Part shown: piece after piece, positions 5,213-7,627 of the stretch
How the letters are laid out: each line of letters opens with the position of its first letter
Numbering within the stretch: the stretch's first letter is position 1
Assembly: GCA_002428045.1 (NCBI GenBank)
Contig: DIZZ01000067.1
Coordinates: 1-7,627 of the forward strand
Reading direction: 5' to 3'
From: Verrucomicrobia bacterium UBA6015
Lineage (GTDB): Bacteria > Verrucomicrobiota > Kiritimatiellia > UBA8416
DNA: 7,627 bases
Program-made: the position numbers and the translations under genes
The notes under the pieces: model-generated
Told to the model about the DNA's origin: nothing
Database searches by the model: none
The model's input: only the letters and a program-made list of their open reading frames with translations

Positions 5213-7627
5213 TCATTTTCTTTTCATCACGAGCAGCGGTGACGTCCAGCCATGCGGATTCTTCTCGTTGAAGCCACCCGCGTCAACAAACAGATACTCC
5301 CCATTGTCCATAACTTTCAGTGTCATCGTCAAGGCTTCATTGCGGTCGAGGTTCATCAGGATATGACCTGACCAGATGCGCAGCGGGTTATCCGTCTCGC
5401 CGCCGTCCTTGAAGGTGACCGTCGTGAAGGGGACCGATGTCGGGTCGACGTTCGCCGACGTCGCTTCGAACGTCTCATTCGAGGCCACCTGGGCAACCAC
5501 CGTCCATGATCCCAGCACGGCGTTGTTCGCAATGACCCTGCCATCATACAGGAACTTTCCATCCGCCGAGTTGATGTCCGGGTTGTCGGGATTATTCTGC
5601 CTGGCCTGCCAGTCCGACGAGGTCATCGGCACCACCTTGGCGGAGTCCCTGATCAACTGCTCCACCGGCGGTGCCTTCATCTCCTGGATCCAAACCAGAA
5701 AGCGGTTTTTCTGCTTCCCGCCGTTCTCCATCTGGAGGAAACTCGTGGCGGCGATCGTAACGGGCTTCTCGAACTCCGGCCACCAGGCCTTGTCAATGTC
5801 GTTGCAGATCGGCGTTGCCCCCTCACGCTTGTCGACCCCGCGGTCTTTGGCGGCAATCTGCTTCCCGTTCACATAGATGCGGAACCCTTCGCCAGCACTG
5901 ACGTGCGACATGCCGCCCACCAGCAACCGATAGCGGTATCCTTCCTTGAACTTCGGGAACGTGAAGGTGCCTCGCATCAACAGCACCTCCTTCTCCCAGA
6001 GTGTCTGCATGGGGTAGCCGCACCGGCAGAAATCAACGGGTAGGGGGCACTTGCCGGCGGTGGTATCAAGGTTGCCGTTGACCTGGCCGAAGGGTTGCAG
6101 TCCGCTCTTCCAGCCCGCCTGCTTGGCATCGAAGTCTACGGCAAACCAGTTGGCCATACCCGCAGGACAGGTCACCTTGCGGTAGCGCCATCCGGTACCC
6201 GGAAGCTTAGTCTCCGGAGGATCAAAGGACAAATAGTCCCACCGCATCGTGTTCGGGTTCGCTCCAAAATCATGCCAGTTATAGTCGTGCACACCGATGC
6301 TGTTGTACATCCCCACGAGTTCATCCATCCTAGGGCCCCTATAGTAGTAATTCCCAACGAACGGGACGGCGCTCGTGGCCTCGTCCAGCAGCAGCTTGCG
6401 GTTCGAGGCGATATGATTGGCCGCGCCGACGAACTCCGGGATCACGCGCTCACGGATCAACTGGGTGACGGCCGCCTTCAGGTCGCCACTGAGCTTGGCC
6501 GGGTCGGCCGTCATGAAGATATTCTTGTGCGGCAGGGCCTTGCCTGGGTAGCGCTCATGAGCACGCTTGTAGAGCTCGTCAAGCCCGCCGGGAATTCCTG
6601 CCAGGATCTGGGCCTGCTCCTCCGTCAGGATCTCAGCACCTGGATCCATGTTCATTCCGCCAGGGGCTGTCATCTTTACCGGGGTCTTCGCGTAGGCTTC
6701 TCCCAGCACTTGCACAACCAACGCCTGCACCTCCGGCGAGGCCTCCTTCAGCTTGGATGCCAACTGCCCCATCACACTCCATCGGGTGCCCAGCGACATC
6801 ACCTGGTTGGATGCCACCATCTGGCCGATCACCGGCAGCACCTTCTGGTAACACCGCTCGTCCCCGGCGATTCCGGCAACGGCACTCACGGCCGCACTTT
6901 GCAGCCACCACTCATCGTGCTGCAGCCAATGGCAGAGCCGGTCAACCTGCGGCACCAGCGATTCCGGCGGTGCCACACTCAACGCCGTGAGCGCACTGCG
7001 CACCGTCCACCACGATTCAGCGGGATCATTGATCATGCCGATCAGCAACTGCACCATCTCGTCGGTCAGGCGCTCGGGCTCGGCCGTCCGGTTCTTCCCC
7101 GCCGCAAACATGCTGGCAACCATGGCCCCAGAATGCCGTGCCCGCGGATCCTTATCCTTGAGCAATTCCACGATGAGGCGATCTCGGTTCTGGCCTCGAA
7201 TGGTGCCATACGCCATCTCCCGAACCCCTTGTTCAGGATGCCGGCAATACATCAACAACACCGCGTCCGACACGTTGGTGTTGCCGATTTTCCACATGAT
7301 CGGTGCGCCAGCATCGGTCGCCAGCATCTCGGCGTCCACGTCTTGCGCCTTGCCATCCTTGTCGGACGCTGGCGACAGGGAGAGAAACACGTCATCTGCC
7401 GCCGTGCCCCAGGGTCGCTCAGGCAGCTTGTATGACTTGCTGAACGTCGTCGGTTTGGCGCCGCTGATCCGCAGGGTCTTGCGCGGGATCGTGTAGGCTA
7501 GGGGGTAGGCATTCCCCCAGGCGCCATCGGCGTCATAGCGTTCACCGCCGAGAATGCCGAAGGAGCCATCATATCGGCGGGACAGCTCGTAGTGCCACAT
7601 CCGGTTGTCCATGAACTCGCGGTATTT
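5213..7627 (-). CDS. DUF6288-like exported(?) protein with HEAT-like repeats and C-terminal beta domains, 5' end outside window
   Basis: The frame is open through the right edge, so the true start lies outside; residues here are numbered from an internal Met at 7612. It ends with TGA at 5215-5213, giving 804 visible residues. Residues 1-100 contain a Trp/Tyr-rich stretch with the motif DGSFGILGG, which I associate with DUF6288 proteins of PVC bacteria and which recalls glycine-turn repeats of alpha/alpha toroids. Residues about 110-310 are amphipathic helical repeats of HEAT/ARM type. Residues about 428-650 form a beta-rich domain with a galactose-binding-like look (AGWKSGLQPFG, then a strand leading to IYVNGK). 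This domain is clearly homologous to the C-terminus of the next gene. Residues 654-799 are a further beta-rich tail. No catalytic motif is recognisable and function is unknown. It is the first visible gene of the cluster and lies 33 bases before the esterase gene. The family name comes from memory of sequence style; the HEAT-like and shared-domain calls are seen directly. Confidence 0.82.
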   Translation of the reverse strand, partial: KYREFMDNRMWHYELSRRYDGSFGILGGERYDADGAWGNAYPLAYTIPRKTLRISGAKPTTFSKSYKLPERPWGTAADDVFLSLSPASDKDGKAQDVDAEMLATDAGAPIMWKIGNTNVSDAVLLMYCRHPEQGVREMAYGTIRGQNRDRLIVELLKDKDPRARHSGAMVASMFAAGKNRTAEPERLTDEMVQLLIGMINDPAESWWTVRSALTALSVAPPESLVPQVDRLCHWLQHDEWWLQSAAVSAVAGIAGDERCYQKVLPVIGQMVASNQVMSLGTRWSVMGQLASKLKEASPEVQALVVQVLGEAYAKTPVKMTAPGGMNMDPGAEILTEEQAQILAGIPGGLDELYKRAHERYPGKALPHKNIFMTADPAKLSGDLKAAVTQLIRERVIPEFVGAANHIASNRKLLLDEATSAVPFVGNYYYRGPRMDELVGMYNSIGVHDYNWHDFGANPNTMRWDYLSFDPPETKLPGTGWRYRKVTCPAGMANWFAVDFDAKQAGWKSGLQPFGQVNGNLDTTAGKCPLPVDFCRCGYPMQTLWEKEVLLMRGTFTFPKFKEGYRYRLLVGGMSHVSAGEGFRIYVNGKQIAAKDRGVDKREGATPICNDIDKAWWPEFEKPVTIAATSFLQMENGGKQKNRFLVWIQEMKAPPVEQLIRDSAKVVPMTSSDWQARQNNPDNPDINSADGKFLYDGRVIANNAVLGSWTVVAQVASNETFEATSANVDPTSVPFTTVTFKDGGETDNPLRIWSGHILMNLDRNEALTMTLKVMDNGEYLFVDAGGFNEKNPHGWTSPLLVMKRK
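5216..5653 (-). other. Unassigned beta-rich C-terminal extension of the DUF6288-like protein
   Basis: Residues about 654-799 follow the shared domain and have no counterpart in the esterase next door. The region alternates short hydrophobic strands (SWTVVAQV, TTVTFKDGG, TLKVMDNGEYLFVDAGG) with polar turns and ends in a basic VMKRK. It looks like a compact beta-barrel or beta-sandwich. I do not recognise the family. It could be a binding or cell-surface retention module. Confidence 0.5.
5654..6331 (-). repeat. Copy 1 of a shared beta-rich domain with five conserved Cys
   Basis: Residues about 428-653 of the DUF6288-like protein. It aligns without ambiguity to the C-terminal domain of the adjacent esterase: WDY.SFDPPET, RYR.VTCPAGM.NWFA.DFDA, then TLWEKEVLL.RGTF.FP, then TIAATSFLQ. 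By eye roughly half the positions are identical. Cysteines 482, 522, 529, 531 and 603 have counterparts in the other copy. The pattern of a flexible FD..W..G..PFG segment, a Trp-led strand and a Y.NGK hairpin resembles galactose-binding-like jelly rolls, so carbohydrate binding is inferred but not demonstrated. Confidence 0.8.
6683..7255 (-). other. HEAT/ARM-like helical repeat region of the DUF6288-like protein
   Basis: Residues about 120-310 (numbered from the Met at 7612) are successive paired amphipathic helices with the usual HEAT cues: VELLKDKDPRARHSGAM, then MINDPAESWWTVRSALTAL, then a helix pair ending WWLQSAAVSAVAGIAGD. Each has Asp/Pro turns and small residues at packing positions. 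Such solenoids normally bind protein or polymer ligands; which ligand applies here is not shown. The repeats are unusually rich in Trp. Confidence 0.65.

Noticed and set aside
5180..5215. Possible promoter or terminator between genes 1 and 2
   Set aside because: The gap is only about 33 bases, with no hairpin or convincing -35/-10 pair, so it is best read as an intra-operon junction.
6095..7435. 446-codon open frame on the plus strand
   Set aside because: It lies entirely opposite the DUF6288-like gene. The product is His/Arg/Leu-rich with no recognisable domain, as expected for the antisense of a GC-rich coding region.

Overview
The window is a single minus-strand gene cluster, read here from high to low coordinates. 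It holds four long, tightly spaced reading frames with no room for a promoter between them, so it looks like the inside of an operon. The first gene is cut by the right edge (its N-terminus is missing) and the last by the left edge (its C-terminus is missing). The three genes whose N-termini are visible each begin with a signal peptide or signal-like segment. The products are therefore expected to act outside the cytoplasm.

Layout in transcription order: (1) 7627-5213, a large protein with a DUF6288-like N-terminal region, HEAT-like helical repeats, a beta-rich domain and a further beta-rich tail. (2) 5179-2834, an exported SGNH/SASA-type carbohydrate esterase with a PA14-like insertion, a Thr/Pro-rich linker and a C-terminal domain closely related to the beta-rich domain of gene 1. 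(3) 2826-1306, a classical sialate O-acetylesterase-type enzyme. (4) 1289-1, an exported protein with tandem LamG/concanavalin A-like jelly rolls. Gaps between genes are about 33, 7 and 16 bases.

The gene content (secreted sialate-O-acetylesterase-like enzymes, LamG proteins, DUF6288-type proteins) and the moderately high GC suggest a polysaccharide-degrading member of the PVC superphylum, such as Kiritimatiellota, Verrucomicrobiota or Planctomycetota. This is inferred from family distribution; no marker gene is present.

A plausible joint role is removal of ester groups (acetyl or similar) from a complex extracellular glycan. In this reading the LamG protein and the domain shared by genes 1 and 2 provide binding or co-localisation, and the DUF6288-like protein is the unexplained partner. 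No transporter, regulator, glycoside hydrolase, sulfatase, tRNA, rRNA, CRISPR array, mobile element or convincing terminator is visible. The point most worth following up is the homologous Cys-containing C-terminal domain carried by two otherwise unrelated neighbouring proteins.
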